A DNA stretch of 64,000 nt from CAVTWH01 sp963850915 (GTDB lineage: Bacteria; Actinomycetota; Actinomycetes; Mycobacteriales; Micromonosporaceae): the NCBI GenBank assembly GCA_963850915.1, contig CAWKND010000014.1:124001-188000 (forward strand), read 5' to 3'. The notes beneath the pieces are model-generated. The model ran no database searches and was not told the DNA's origin. It worked only from the letters and a program-made list of their open reading frames with translations. Of the stretch, positions 19,838-28,311 are shown one piece after another. The stretch's first letter is position 1. Every line of letters starts with the position of its first letter. The position numbers and the translations under genes are program-made.

Positions 19838-22692
19838 ATGACTGAGAACGCGCCTACCGATACCCCTCCGTTCCGGTACACCGCAGAGCTGGCCGGCCGG
19901 ATCGAGGTGAGCTGGCAGGACCGCTGGGAGGAGGAGGGCACCTTCAACGCCCCCAACCCGGTCGGTCCACTGGCCGACCCCACCCATCCGCGCGCTGGCG
20001 CACCGAAGCTGCACGTGCAGGACATGTTCCCGTACCCGTCCGGCTCCGGCCTGCACGTCGGGCACCCGCTGGGGTACATCGGTACCGACTGCTACACGCG
20101 GTACTTCCGGATGGCCGGGTACAACGTGCTGCACCCGATGGGCTTCGACGCCTTCGGGCTGCCCGCCGAGCAGTACGCCGTGCAGACCGGTACGCACCCG
20201 CGCAAGACCACCGAGGAGAACGTCGAGCGGTACCGCAGCCAGCTACGTCGCCTGGGGCTGGCCTACGACAACCGGCGCAGCGTGGCCACCACCGACGTCG
20301 ACTACTACAAGTGGACCCAGTGGATCTTCCTGCAGATCTTCAACTCGTGGTACGACCCCTCGGTACAGAAGGCGCGCCCGATCGACACGCTGATCGGGGC
20401 GTACGAGACCGGCGAGCGGGAGACCCCGGACGGCCGCCCGTGGGGCGAGCTGACCGGCGTCGAACAGCGCCGCATCATCGACGGGTACCGGCTGGCCTAC
20501 ATCAGCGAAGCGCCGGTGAACTGGTCGCCGGGGCTGGGCACCGTGGTGGCCAACGAGGAGATCACCCCGGACGGGCGTACCGAGCGTGGCAACTTCCCGG
20601 TCTTCAAGCGCAACCTGAAGCAGTGGATGATGCGGATCACCGCCTACTGTGACCGGCTGGTCGAGGACCTGGACACGCTGAACTGGCCGGAGTCGGTCAA
20701 GCTGATGCAGCGCAACTGGGTGGGGCGCTCCACCGGCGCGCACATCGACTTCCCGACCTCGGCCGGTCCGCTGCGCGTGTTCACCACCCGACCGGACACC
20801 CTGTTCGGGGCCACCTACATGGTCGCCGCACCCGAGCACGAGCTGGTCGACGAGCTGGTCCCGGCGGTGTGGCCGGCGGGTACCAAGGCGGCCTGGACAG
20901 GTGGGCACGACACGCCGGCGGCGGCGGTCGCGGCCTACCGGACGTTCGCCGCGGCCAAGTCCGACGTGGAGCGGCAGGCCGACGCGAAGGCCAAGACCGG
21001 CGTCTTCACCGGCGCGTACGCCACCAACCCGGTCAACGGCGCGGAGATCCCGATCTTCATCGCCGACTACGTACTGGCCGGCTACGGTACCGGCGCGATC
21101 ATGGCCGTCCCCGGCCAGGACGAGCGGGACTGGGAGTTCGCCGAGGTCTACGACCTGCCGATCATCCGTACCGTGCAGCCGACCGAAGGGTTTGCCGGGA
21201 AGGCCTACACCGGCCAGGGACCGGCGATCAACTCGGCCAACCCGACGCTGGGGATCAGCCTGGACGGCATGGACGTGGTGGCCGCGAAGGCCGCGATCAT
21301 CGCGTGGCTGGAGGAGCACCGGGTCGGCCAGGGCGCCGTCACCTACCGGCTGCGCGACTGGCTGTTCAGCCGGCAGCGGTACTGGGGCGAGCCGTTCCCG
21401 ATCATCTACGACGAGACCGGGCTGCCGGTGGCTGTCCCCGAGGCGCTGCTGCCGGTCGAGCTGCCCGAGGTGGCCGACTTCTCGCCGAAGACGTTCGACC
21501 CGATGGACGCCAACTCCACTCCGGAGACGCCGCTGTCGCGCAACCGGGACTGGGTCGAGGTGGAGCTGGATCTGAGTGGTTTTGGTGTGGGCCCCGGGCC
21601 GAAGCGGTACACGCGGGAGACGAACGTCATGCCGCAGTGGGCCGGTTCGTCCTGGTACGAGCTGCGCTACCTGGACCCGCACAACTCGGAGAAGTTCGTC
21701 GACCCGGCCAACGAGGCGTACTGGATGGGGCCACAGCACCCGGGTGACTGCGGTGGCGTCGACATGTACGTCGGCGGTGTCGAGCACGCCGTGCTGCACC
21801 TGCTGTACGCCCGCTTCTGGCACAAGGTGCTGTACGACCTGGGCCACGTGAGCAGCTTCGAACCGTTCCGCCAGCTGTTCAACCAGGGCTACATCCAGGC
21901 GTACGCCTACACCGACTCGCGCGGCGCGTACGTACCCGCCGAGGAGGTTGTCGAGGTCGACGGCCACTACGAGTGGAACGGTAACCGGGTCAACCGGGAG
22001 TACGGCAAGATGGGCAAGTCGCTGCGCAACGTGGTGACCCCCGACGAGATGTGCGAGCGCTACGGCGCCGACACGTTCCGGGTCTACGAGATGTCGATGG
22101 GGCCGCTGGAGGTCTCCCGGCCCTGGGACACCCGGGCGGTCGTCGGTGCCCAGCGGTTCCTGCAGCGGGTCTGGCGGCTGGTCATCGACGAACAGACCGG
22201 CGCTGTCCGGGTCGGTGACGGCGAGCTGGACGTCGACAGCCGGCGGCTGCTGCACCGCACGATCGACGGCGTACGCGTCGACATCGAGGCGATGCGGTTC
22301 AACACGGCCATCGCCAAGCTGATCGAGCTGACCAACCGGGTCACCGGCGTCTCCGCCGAGGCGACGCCCCGGGAGGTCGCCGAGCCACTGATCCTGATGA
22401 CCTCGCCGTTCGCCCCGCACCTGGCCGAGGAGCTGTGGCAGCGGCTGGGCCACCAGGACTCGCTGGCCTACGTCGACTTCCCGAAGGCCGATCCGGCGCT
22501 GCTGGTCGCCGAGTCGGTGACCTACCCGTGCAGGTCAACGGCAAGGTACGCGGCCGGATCGAGGTACCCGCGGACGCGGCCGAGGACGTTGTCCGGGCCG
22601 CCGCGGTGGCCGAGGTCGCCGGGGCACTGGAGGGTCGCGAGCCGAAGAAGGTCATCGTGGTACCCGGCCGGATGGTCAGCGTGGTGGTGTAG
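19838..22692 (+). pseudogene. leuS: leuS, leucyl-tRNA synthetase, frame interrupted near the end
   Basis: Class I synthetase charging tRNA-Leu. HIGH motif variant HVGH near residue 72, a large editing domain, and KMGKS near residue 723 (YGKMGKSLRN). The ATG at 19838 follows GAGGTGGAGA. At about 22525-22530 (CCTACCCGTGCAGG) the frame breaks: the conserved tail VQVNGKVRGRIEVPADAAE continues one frame back, as if one G were missing, and ends at 22692. Joined, the protein is about 951 residues, normal length. Read literally, the main frame runs on to 23617 with an unrelated tail. The gene is essential and no slippery heptamer is present, so a base-call error is the simplest explanation. Confidence 0.9.
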
Positions 22693-23050
22693 CCGGTACT
22701 CCCGTCGGAGTGGTCGGCTTGGCGTGGTCGGCCCGGCCCGGGCGTACCAAGTCTGGGTCGGGCCGGTTAAATCTCCTGTACCCCTGTTGAACCCACGGCC
22801 ATCCCGCGCCACTCTGGTTGTCAGGAAAGAGCTTGCTCCATGGGATGCAAGGTGGGGACGACCTCATCCCAGGTTCGCGGCGGAGGACGGCCGCCGCGAT
22901 CCGGGTCCGGGTTCTGCCTCGACGGTCGCAGCGTTGGCCCTGCTGGTCCCGACCGTACGAGGCAGGTTCTGGACAAGTGCGGTGGCGTTCGCGAGCGGTG
23001 GGGTGCCGGTCGCGAACGCCACCGTCGTCTCCGGCCGGTCTCCCGGCCCG
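22693..23050. other. Non-coding region after leuS with two hairpins
   Basis: It lies between the converging leuS and propeller genes. A near-perfect 10-bp hairpin (22730-22739 with 22755-22764, one mismatch) follows leuS closely. A second, stronger one is annotated at 22980-23024. Nothing else was recognised, and the protein-like frames crossing it are shadows. Confidence 0.6.
22980..23024. terminator. 15-bp inverted repeat, bidirectional terminator candidate
   Basis: CGGTGGCGTTCGCGA (22980-22994) pairs perfectly with its complement at 23010-23024 around a 15-base loop. It sits between the converging leuS and propeller-protein genes, 27 bases beyond the stop of the latter. No T-run. Confidence 0.65.
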
Positions 23051-24400
23051 TCAGCCCCAGTACTCCTCGTCCTCCCTGGACCGACCCTGCCGGCGTGCCC
23101 CGTCGTCGGTGTCGAGCCAGGCCGTGAGCCGGCGACGCGCCCGCCCGGCGACCCGGACCATGACGAGGAGCAGGGCCAGCCCGGCCAGTCCCACCAGCCC
23201 GGCCAACAGCAGCGTGCGGTACCGCACGAGGAACGGCCCCGGCCGGGGTGGTCCGGGTATCCGCGTGGGCTGGTTGACCAGGTCGGTGGCGATCTGCAGC
23301 TCGCCGGTGTCGTCCGGGGCGCGGATCAGCACGGTGATCGGATCGGTCATGAGCAGCAGCTGCGACCCGTACACCACGATGGGTACGTCGTCCCGCCACC
23401 CGATCAGCCAGGCCGTCGGCGGGACGTCGGCCCGCATCCTCGGCAGTGCCGGGTACGCCGGCCCGGTGAGCGGCTGCCCGGTCGCCCCGTCCAGCGCCGT
23501 CAGCGCACCGGTGAACGCAAGCTGCACGATGTTCCCGTCCGGGGTGAACGCCGCCGGTCCGGCCAGGAAGCCGTCCGGCACGCTGCTCCGCCACACGACC
23601 TGGGTACCGCGGAATAGTTGTACGGTGCTGCCGATCTGGACGACCAGCGACGAATTGTCGAGCGACAGCGCTGCCGTCGCCGAGTCGGAGTGGCTCGATT
23701 CGGCCAGGATCACCGACCGGTCGGCCCGGCCGTCCGGCACGGTCACCACCGTGAGCGTGGCGAGGCCGTGGCCGGACACGCCGAACTCCGTGCTGACCAG
23801 GATCGCCCGCGAGCCGTCCGGGGACCAGGCGAGCGGGGTACCCCCGGTCAACTCCCGGGTCGTGCCGGTGCGCAGGTCGAGTAGCCGGGTGCGCTGGTCC
23901 TCGGGGGCGTCACCGAGCCAGTGCGCCATCAGCAGGTACCGGCCGTCGGGGGAGAGCAGGAAGGTCGGCGTGTAGAACGACGCCGTCGTCCACTCGGGAC
24001 GCTGGTAGATCCGGTACTCGTCGGCCGCCCCGACCACAGTCAACGGGAAGTGCTCGCCCCGTAGACCCTCGTCGCTTGTCTGCCCGGCGAACACGGCCAC
24101 GGCCTGACCGACCGGAGCATCCGGCAGCTGCGCCGTCCATCGCGGCGCGTCGGCCAGGCGGGTGGGCAGCGCCGACGGTCCGGGCTGCGCCGGCTGGACG
24201 CGGTCGCTGCCCAGCCGGGGGTACGCCCCGAAAACCAGCAGGGCCACCACGGCCACCGTCGCGGCCAGGGCGGCCACCTGGCGCCAGCGGTACACCCGCC
24301 GGGCGCGGGTGAACAGATCCGCGGGTACCGCCAGTAGTGGCGCCGAGGCGGCCGTCTCCCGCAGGGCCTCGCGCAGCGTCTCGTGCGACCGGCCGGTCAC
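23051..24400 (-). CDS. Membrane beta-propeller protein, partner of the sigma factor
   Basis: About 449 residues. A short cytoplasmic head (TGRSHETLREALRETAAS) precedes a helix near 46-68 (VAALAATVAVVALLVFGAY). A long extracytoplasmic region has WD/TolB-like blades (FLLSPDGRYLLMAHWLG, PLAWSPDGSRAILVS, FTPDGNIVQLAF), followed by a second helix near 405-428 and a basic tail. The GTG overlaps the sigma factor stop as GTGA. The position is typical of an anti-sigma or sensor protein for SigE-type factors, but no zinc anti-sigma motif (HxxxCxxC) is present. The sensor role is inferred from gene order. Confidence 0.7.
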   Translation of the reverse strand: MTGRSHETLREALRETAASAPLLAVPADLFTRARRVYRWRQVAALAATVAVVALLVFGAYPRLGSDRVQPAQPGPSALPTRLADAPRWTAQLPDAPVGQAVAVFAGQTSDEGLRGEHFPLTVVGAADEYRIYQRPEWTTASFYTPTFLLSPDGRYLLMAHWLGDAPEDQRTRLLDLRTGTTRELTGGTPLAWSPDGSRAILVSTEFGVSGHGLATLTVVTVPDGRADRSVILAESSHSDSATAALSLDNSSLVVQIGSTVQLFRGTQVVWRSSVPDGFLAGPAAFTPDGNIVQLAFTGALTALDGATGQPLTGPAYPALPRMRADVPPTAWLIGWRDDVPIVVYGSQLLLMTDPITVLIRAPDDTGELQIATDLVNQPTRIPGPPRPGPFLVRYRTLLLAGLVGLAGLALLLVMVRVAGRARRRLTAWLDTDDGARRQGRSREDEEYWG

Positions 24401-24924
24401 CGGTTCCCCGCCTGTTCCGCAGCGGGCGCGCCGACCAGCTCGGCCAGCTCCGGGCTGAGTACCCGTAGCCGAGCCAGCGCGTGCCGGGTCTGGCTCTTCA
24501 CGGTGCCGAGCGAGCAGCCGAGGAGCGCAGCCGCCTGCGACTCGGTGCGGTCCTCGTAGAAGCGCAGTACCAGTACGGCGCGCTGGCGCGGGGTGAGCCG
24601 ACGTAGTGCCTGGTCGAGTACCACCCTTGTCTCCACCTCCACGCCCGGAGCAATGGCCGGTGGCGGTTCGTGACCGAGCCGCTCCAGCGGGCGGCGCAGC
24701 CGGGCGCGCCACCCCGACACGGCCTGGGTGTACAGGACGCGGCGGACGTACGCCTCGGGGTCGTCCAGCCGTTCCCAGCGGGTCGCCGCCCGACTCAACG
24801 CCGTCTGCAACAGGTCCTCGGCATCGTGCCGGTTGCCGGTCAGCAGGTACGCGGTTGCGCCGAGTGCGCCCGTGCGGGCGCGCACGAACTCCTCGAATGC
24901 ATCGCGAGCAGATGACCGGGTCAC
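24397..24924 (-). CDS. SigE-family RNA polymerase sigma factor (ECF type)
   Basis: About 175 residues. Region 2 covers FEEFVRARTGALGATAYLLTGNRHDAEDLLQTAL, with the typical D-AEDLLQ core. Region 4 carries LRRLTPRQRAVLVLRFYED and the helix-turn-helix SQAAALLGCSLGTVKSQ. The GTG at 24924 is chosen because GGGAGGT sits 5 bases upstream; an upstream GTG at 24936 would overlap that site. It is coupled to the membrane propeller gene downstream, likely its regulator. Target promoters are unknown. Confidence 0.9.
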   Translation of the reverse strand: MTRSSARDAFEEFVRARTGALGATAYLLTGNRHDAEDLLQTALSRAATRWERLDDPEAYVRRVLYTQAVSGWRARLRRPLERLGHEPPPAIAPGVEVETRVVLDQALRRLTPRQRAVLVLRFYEDRTESQAAALLGCSLGTVKSQTRHALARLRVLSPELAELVGAPAAEQAGNR

Positions 24925-24979
24925 CGCACCTCCCACCGCTACAGACGCCTGCGGGTGGCGGTTTGGAGGGAGGCTCCGG

Positions 24980-25684
24980 TCAGCCGGTTGCGGCGGGCGT
25001 GAGCGGGGTGGGGAGTGCGGCGACCGGCCGGGGCGCTGCGGCCCGTGCCGAGCTGCGCTTCCACCACCAGCCGGCGGTCAGCGAGATGCCCAGGCTCAGG
25101 CCGGCCGGGATGAGCGTGAGCGGGTTGAAGCCGCCGGCCGCGCCCGCTGCCGCCCCGATCGCGGCGTACGTGACGGCGGACGGCAGGGCACCCAGAAAGG
25201 TACCGCCGAAGTAGTGGTGGGTACGCGTACCGCTGGCCCCGTACGCGTAGCTGACCAGCCCGTACGGCGCGATCGGCAGCATCCGTACGACGAGTACCGA
25301 CAGCAGCCCGCGCTTGCGCAGCCAGCCGTCCGCCTTCGCCAGCCGGCCCCGGGCACGCTGCTCGATGAAGTCCCGGCCGAGCAGCCGGCCGATGCCGAAC
25401 GCGAGTCCAGCTCCAGCCACCGCGGCGAGCAGGGCACAGCCGGCGCCCAGTGCGGTACCGAACAGGGCGCCGCAGGCCAGCGAGACCACCGTCCGGGGTA
25501 CCAGCGCGAGCATCAGTGCCGCGCCGGCCGCGATCGCCAACGCCGGTCCGATGTGGCTGGCCTGGCTGGCCAGTTCCCGGACCGGCAGCTGCCAGCCGGC
25601 GATCGCCAGTCCGATGATCAGTAGCGGCAGCGTTGCGGCCCGCAGCACCGTGGTACGGCGCAGCTTGCCGGGCTCGCGGCTCAT
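24980..25684 (-). CDS. TVP38/TMEM64 (VTT/DedA-like) membrane protein
   Basis: A 234-residue membrane protein of the VTT superfamily. Conserved elements are the first helix, ALVPRTVVSLACGALFG, the reentrant-loop region FGIGRLLGRDFIEQRARGR, and VVRMLPIAPYGLVSYAYGAS with the family Pro residues. Members of the wider family help move phospholipids or polyprenyl phosphates between leaflets; whether this one does is unknown. Its ATG overlaps the gatD stop as ATGA, placing it in the murT-gatD operon and hinting at a cell-wall-lipid role. Confidence 0.85.
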   Translation of the reverse strand: MSREPGKLRRTTVLRAATLPLLIIGLAIAGWQLPVRELASQASHIGPALAIAAGAALMLALVPRTVVSLACGALFGTALGAGCALLAAVAGAGLAFGIGRLLGRDFIEQRARGRLAKADGWLRKRGLLSVLVVRMLPIAPYGLVSYAYGASGTRTHHYFGGTFLGALPSAVTYAAIGAAAGAAGGFNPLTLIPAGLSLGISLTAGWWWKRSSARAAAPRPVAALPTPLTPAATG

Positions 25685-26835
25685 CCGGTCTTCCCGGCGG
25701 CGACGCGTGCGCCGCGCAGCCGGTCGGCGCGCAGAAGGTTGGACCAGGTGTCGTCCAGCGGGTCGAGTTCGTCCAGCCCGGTTGCCCAGCGCAGCAGCAG
25801 GTCGGCGATGGCCGGGTTGCGGGAGAGCGCGGGTCCGTGCGAGTAGGTGCCGAGCACGCTGCCGGCGTAGGCGCCCTCGGTCGTACCGTCGTTGCCGATG
25901 CCGACCGTGACCCGGGCGAGCGGGCGGGCACCGGGGCCGACGTGGGTACGCCCGCCGTGGTTCTCGAACCCGGTGAGCATGGGTACGCCCAGCTCGGCAT
26001 CGATCTCGCCAGCCAGCTCACCGACGGCGCGGGTGGGTCCCCGGTCGGAGGAGATGTCCAGCAGCTCCAGGCCCGGGTACTTCTGGCCCTTCGCGAAGAA
26101 CTCGGAGCCGAGCAGCTGGTACCCCGCGCAGACGGCGAAGACCACCGCGCGCCGGTCGGCCGCCCGGTTCAGGCCACCGTCGGCGATCAGCCGCTCCGCG
26201 GCCAGCGCCTGCGGCCCGTCCTCGCCGCCCCCGAGCAGGTAGATGTCGCCGGTCTGCGGTACCGCCTGGTCGGAGCGCACCTCGACGGCCTCGACCGGCA
26301 GCCCGCGCAGCGCCGCCCGGCGGGCCAGGATCAGCAGGTTGCCGCGGTCGCCGTAGGTGGAGAGCAGGTCGGGGTAGACCCACACGATCCGCAGCGCCGA
26401 AGGTCCGCGGTCGGCGCGGCGCGGCGCGGGCAGCGGCTCGCGGTCCGAGTCGACCGGCACCACGACCGGTACCGCCGGCGCTGCCGAGGTGGTGCCGGAC
26501 GCTTCCGACGGAACGGCTGCTGGATACCCGGGCGCGGTCGGAGCGGCTGCCGGCACGACAGGCTCGGCCGGCACAGCGGGCTCGACCGGCACAGCCGGCG
26601 AGATCGGGACGGGAACTGCCGGCGAAACGGGGGCGGGCACGGCGGGTGACACCGGTGCCGGCACAGCTGGTGAGACAGGCGCCGGGACAGCGGGCGAGAC
26701 CGGGGCGTCGGGCGGGGCCGGCGCGGGGGCCGGTACCGGGGGCACGTCCGGGACGGCGGGGGAGACGGGGGCGGCCGGCGGCACCGTGATGGGTGCCGGC
26801 GCCGCGCTGTCCACCGGGGTCAGGTCAGTTGACAC
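25681..26835 (-). CDS. gatD: GatD, lipid II isoglutaminyl synthase glutaminase subunit, with long extension
   Basis: A type 1 glutamine amidotransferase that supplies ammonia to MurT for amidating D-Glu of lipid II. The catalytic core begins near residue 147 (LRIVWVYPDLLSTYGDRGN). The nucleophile is Cys about 236 (VVFAVCAGYQLLGS) and the His about 333 (VLGTYSHGPALSRNP). Typical GatD is about 240 residues. Here an extra 145-residue Pro/Ala/Val N-terminus precedes it, including five APVSPAVP-type repeats. It overlaps murT by 11 bases from a GTG. The extension may be disordered or an anchor; an alternative later start would remove it. Confidence 0.92.
   Translation of the reverse strand: MSTDLTPVDSAAPAPITVPPAAPVSPAVPDVPPVPAPAPAPPDAPVSPAVPAPVSPAVPAPVSPAVPAPVSPAVPVPISPAVPVEPAVPAEPVVPAAAPTAPGYPAAVPSEASGTTSAAPAVPVVVPVDSDREPLPAPRRADRGPSALRIVWVYPDLLSTYGDRGNLLILARRAALRGLPVEAVEVRSDQAVPQTGDIYLLGGGEDGPQALAAERLIADGGLNRAADRRAVVFAVCAGYQLLGSEFFAKGQKYPGLELLDISSDRGPTRAVGELAGEIDAELGVPMLTGFENHGGRTHVGPGARPLARVTVGIGNDGTTEGAYAGSVLGTYSHGPALSRNPAIADLLLRWATGLDELDPLDDTWSNLLRADRLRGARVAAGKTG
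26584..26706 (-). repeat. 24-bp tandem repeat encoding APVSPAVP in gatD
   Basis: About five imperfect 24-bp units encode PVSPAVP(A/V) in the N-terminal extension of GatD, roughly residues 44-84. Confidence 0.75.
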
Positions 26836-28180
26836 GGTCGAGCTCCGCTCGGATGTCCTGGAACGCGGTGTAGTTCGCGATCACTTCCAGCCGGCCGGCC
26901 GGGGTGGCCGCGACCGCCGCGCCGAACGAGGTGACGTGCTGGAAAGGCACCTCGTTGACCTCCAGCCGGACGGCGAGGTCGTAGGCGCGGTCGCCGGTGA
27001 TCAGCACCTGGCGGCCGGCGAGGGCGGAGAAGTCGACGTCGAAGAGCCAGGAGGTGTCCAGCCCGTCGGGGTCGCGCGCGTTGATGGAGAGCAGCGTCGG
27101 CGCCTGCTCGGCCATGTCGAACGCCTCCAGCCAGCCGGCCGGGTTCTTGGCCAGCAGCAGCCGGATGTTGCGCCCGTCGCGGTCGACCTGGGCGTACCGG
27201 CCGGCGATCGAGGTGACCTGGGCCAGCCGGGGCAGCGCGGCCGCCGGGTCGACCCCGAAAACCGCCGCGACGGCCAGCGCGGTCGCCGCGTTCGCGCGGT
27301 TCACCCGGCCGGGGAGCTGCAGATCCAGGGGGTACCGGCGGCCATCCGGCCCGAGCACCGCCTCGTCGTCGAGCGTCCATGTCGGTACCGGCCGGCGCAG
27401 GTCGCACTGCGTGCAGTACCAGTCGAGGTCGGGTTCGCCGCCACCGGAGGCCAGCTCGGGTACCCCTGGTTCGGTGGTCACCAGCTGGCTCTCGGCCGGC
27501 TGGCTCTCGGCCGACCGGGATGCTCCGGCGAGCGCCGGCTCGCCGTCGGCGGCCGGACCCCGGGCGATGGCGCCGCCGCACTCGGGGCAGACCCACGAGT
27601 CGTCGTGCCAGCGCTGGCCGGCGGCCACCCAGGTGACCTTGGCAGAGTCGCGGGCCGCCCAGGTGACCATCGGGTCATCGGCATTGGCGACCAGCTGCAC
27701 GTCCACGCCGCGCAGCGTGTCCCGCCAGAGCTGGGCCATCATGGCGACTTCCTTGGCCCGGTCGAGCTGGTCGCGGCTCAGGTTGAGCAGCGCGACAACC
27801 CGCGGGTGGGTGGCGGCGAGTACCTGCGGCAGGTAGTGCTCGTCGGTCTCCAGTACGGCGAAGGGCGTGTCACCGGCCTTGGCCAGCGCGGAGGTGTGCC
27901 CGGTCGGCATGTTGGCGCCCAGCGAGTTGGTGGCCACCTCGCCCAGTACGCCCATCGCGGCAGCCGTGAGCCGGGTGGTGGTGGTCTTGCCGTTGGTACC
28001 CGAGATGAGCGCGATCTGTCGACCGGCCGCCAGGTGGGCCAGGAGATCGGGGTCGATCATGAGGCCCAGCCGGCCGCCGATGACGGCACCGTCGCCCCGC
28101 CCGGTCGCCCGGGACAGCGCGGCCGCGCCCTTGGAGACAGAGGTGGCGAGTTTGGCCCGGAGTGGCTTGCTCGTCGTCAC
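26825..28180 (-). CDS. murT: MurT, lipid II isoglutaminyl synthase ligase subunit
   Basis: A 451-residue Mur-ligase homologue that amidates the alpha-carboxyl of D-Glu in lipid II together with GatD. The ATP loop is ISGTNGKTTTTR near residue 60. The family zinc ribbon is present as Cys 198/201 (CPECGG) and Cys 256/259 (CTQCD), but the two knuckles are separated by about 54 residues of low-complexity sequence. The C-terminal DUF1727 region includes LLAKNPAGWLEAFDM. The GTG at 28180 has no ribosome site but a -10 box 7 bases upstream. Confidence 0.93.
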   Translation of the reverse strand: MTTSKPLRAKLATSVSKGAAALSRATGRGDGAVIGGRLGLMIDPDLLAHLAAGRQIALISGTNGKTTTTRLTAAAMGVLGEVATNSLGANMPTGHTSALAKAGDTPFAVLETDEHYLPQVLAATHPRVVALLNLSRDQLDRAKEVAMMAQLWRDTLRGVDVQLVANADDPMVTWAARDSAKVTWVAAGQRWHDDSWVCPECGGAIARGPAADGEPALAGASRSAESQPAESQLVTTEPGVPELASGGGEPDLDWYCTQCDLRRPVPTWTLDDEAVLGPDGRRYPLDLQLPGRVNRANAATALAVAAVFGVDPAAALPRLAQVTSIAGRYAQVDRDGRNIRLLLAKNPAGWLEAFDMAEQAPTLLSINARDPDGLDTSWLFDVDFSALAGRQVLITGDRAYDLAVRLEVNEVPFQHVTSFGAAVAATPAGRLEVIANYTAFQDIRAELDRVN

Positions 28181-28187
28181 GCAGGCA

Positions 28188-28193
28188 AGGTTA
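28188..28193 (-). promoter_or_regulatory. -10 box TAACCT, leaderless start of murT
   Basis: On the minus strand TAACCT is followed by 7 bases and then the murT GTG. There is no Shine-Dalgarno sequence. Confidence 0.45.
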
Positions 28194-28296
28194 ACGGATC
28201 GGGCGAGCCTGGCCAGCCGTCGCGGCGCCCGATTACCCACCCGGGTCGGCTGTTCTGTCCGGTTCGCCGGGGACAGCCGGCCGGGTACCGGCTTGC

Positions 28297-28302
28297 TAGC
28301 CT
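28297..28302 (+). promoter_or_regulatory. -10 box TAGCCT before the helicase gene
   Basis: TAGCCT lies 9 bases before the ATG at 28312 with no ribosome site. It faces away from the murT box, so the 131-base gap would hold two divergent near-leaderless promoters. Confidence 0.4.
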
Positions 28303-28311
28303 CGGGCGGCG

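Noticed and set aside
22523..22535. Programmed -1 frameshift in leuS
   Set aside because: No X XXY YYZ slippery heptamer and no stimulatory stem directly downstream were seen. A missing base is simpler.
22531..23617. Run-on of the leuS frame as a long C-terminal extension
   Set aside because: The conserved LeuS tail is found in the neighbouring frame and stops at 22692. The run-on is Arg/Ser/Pro-rich and overlaps a terminator hairpin and the converging gene.
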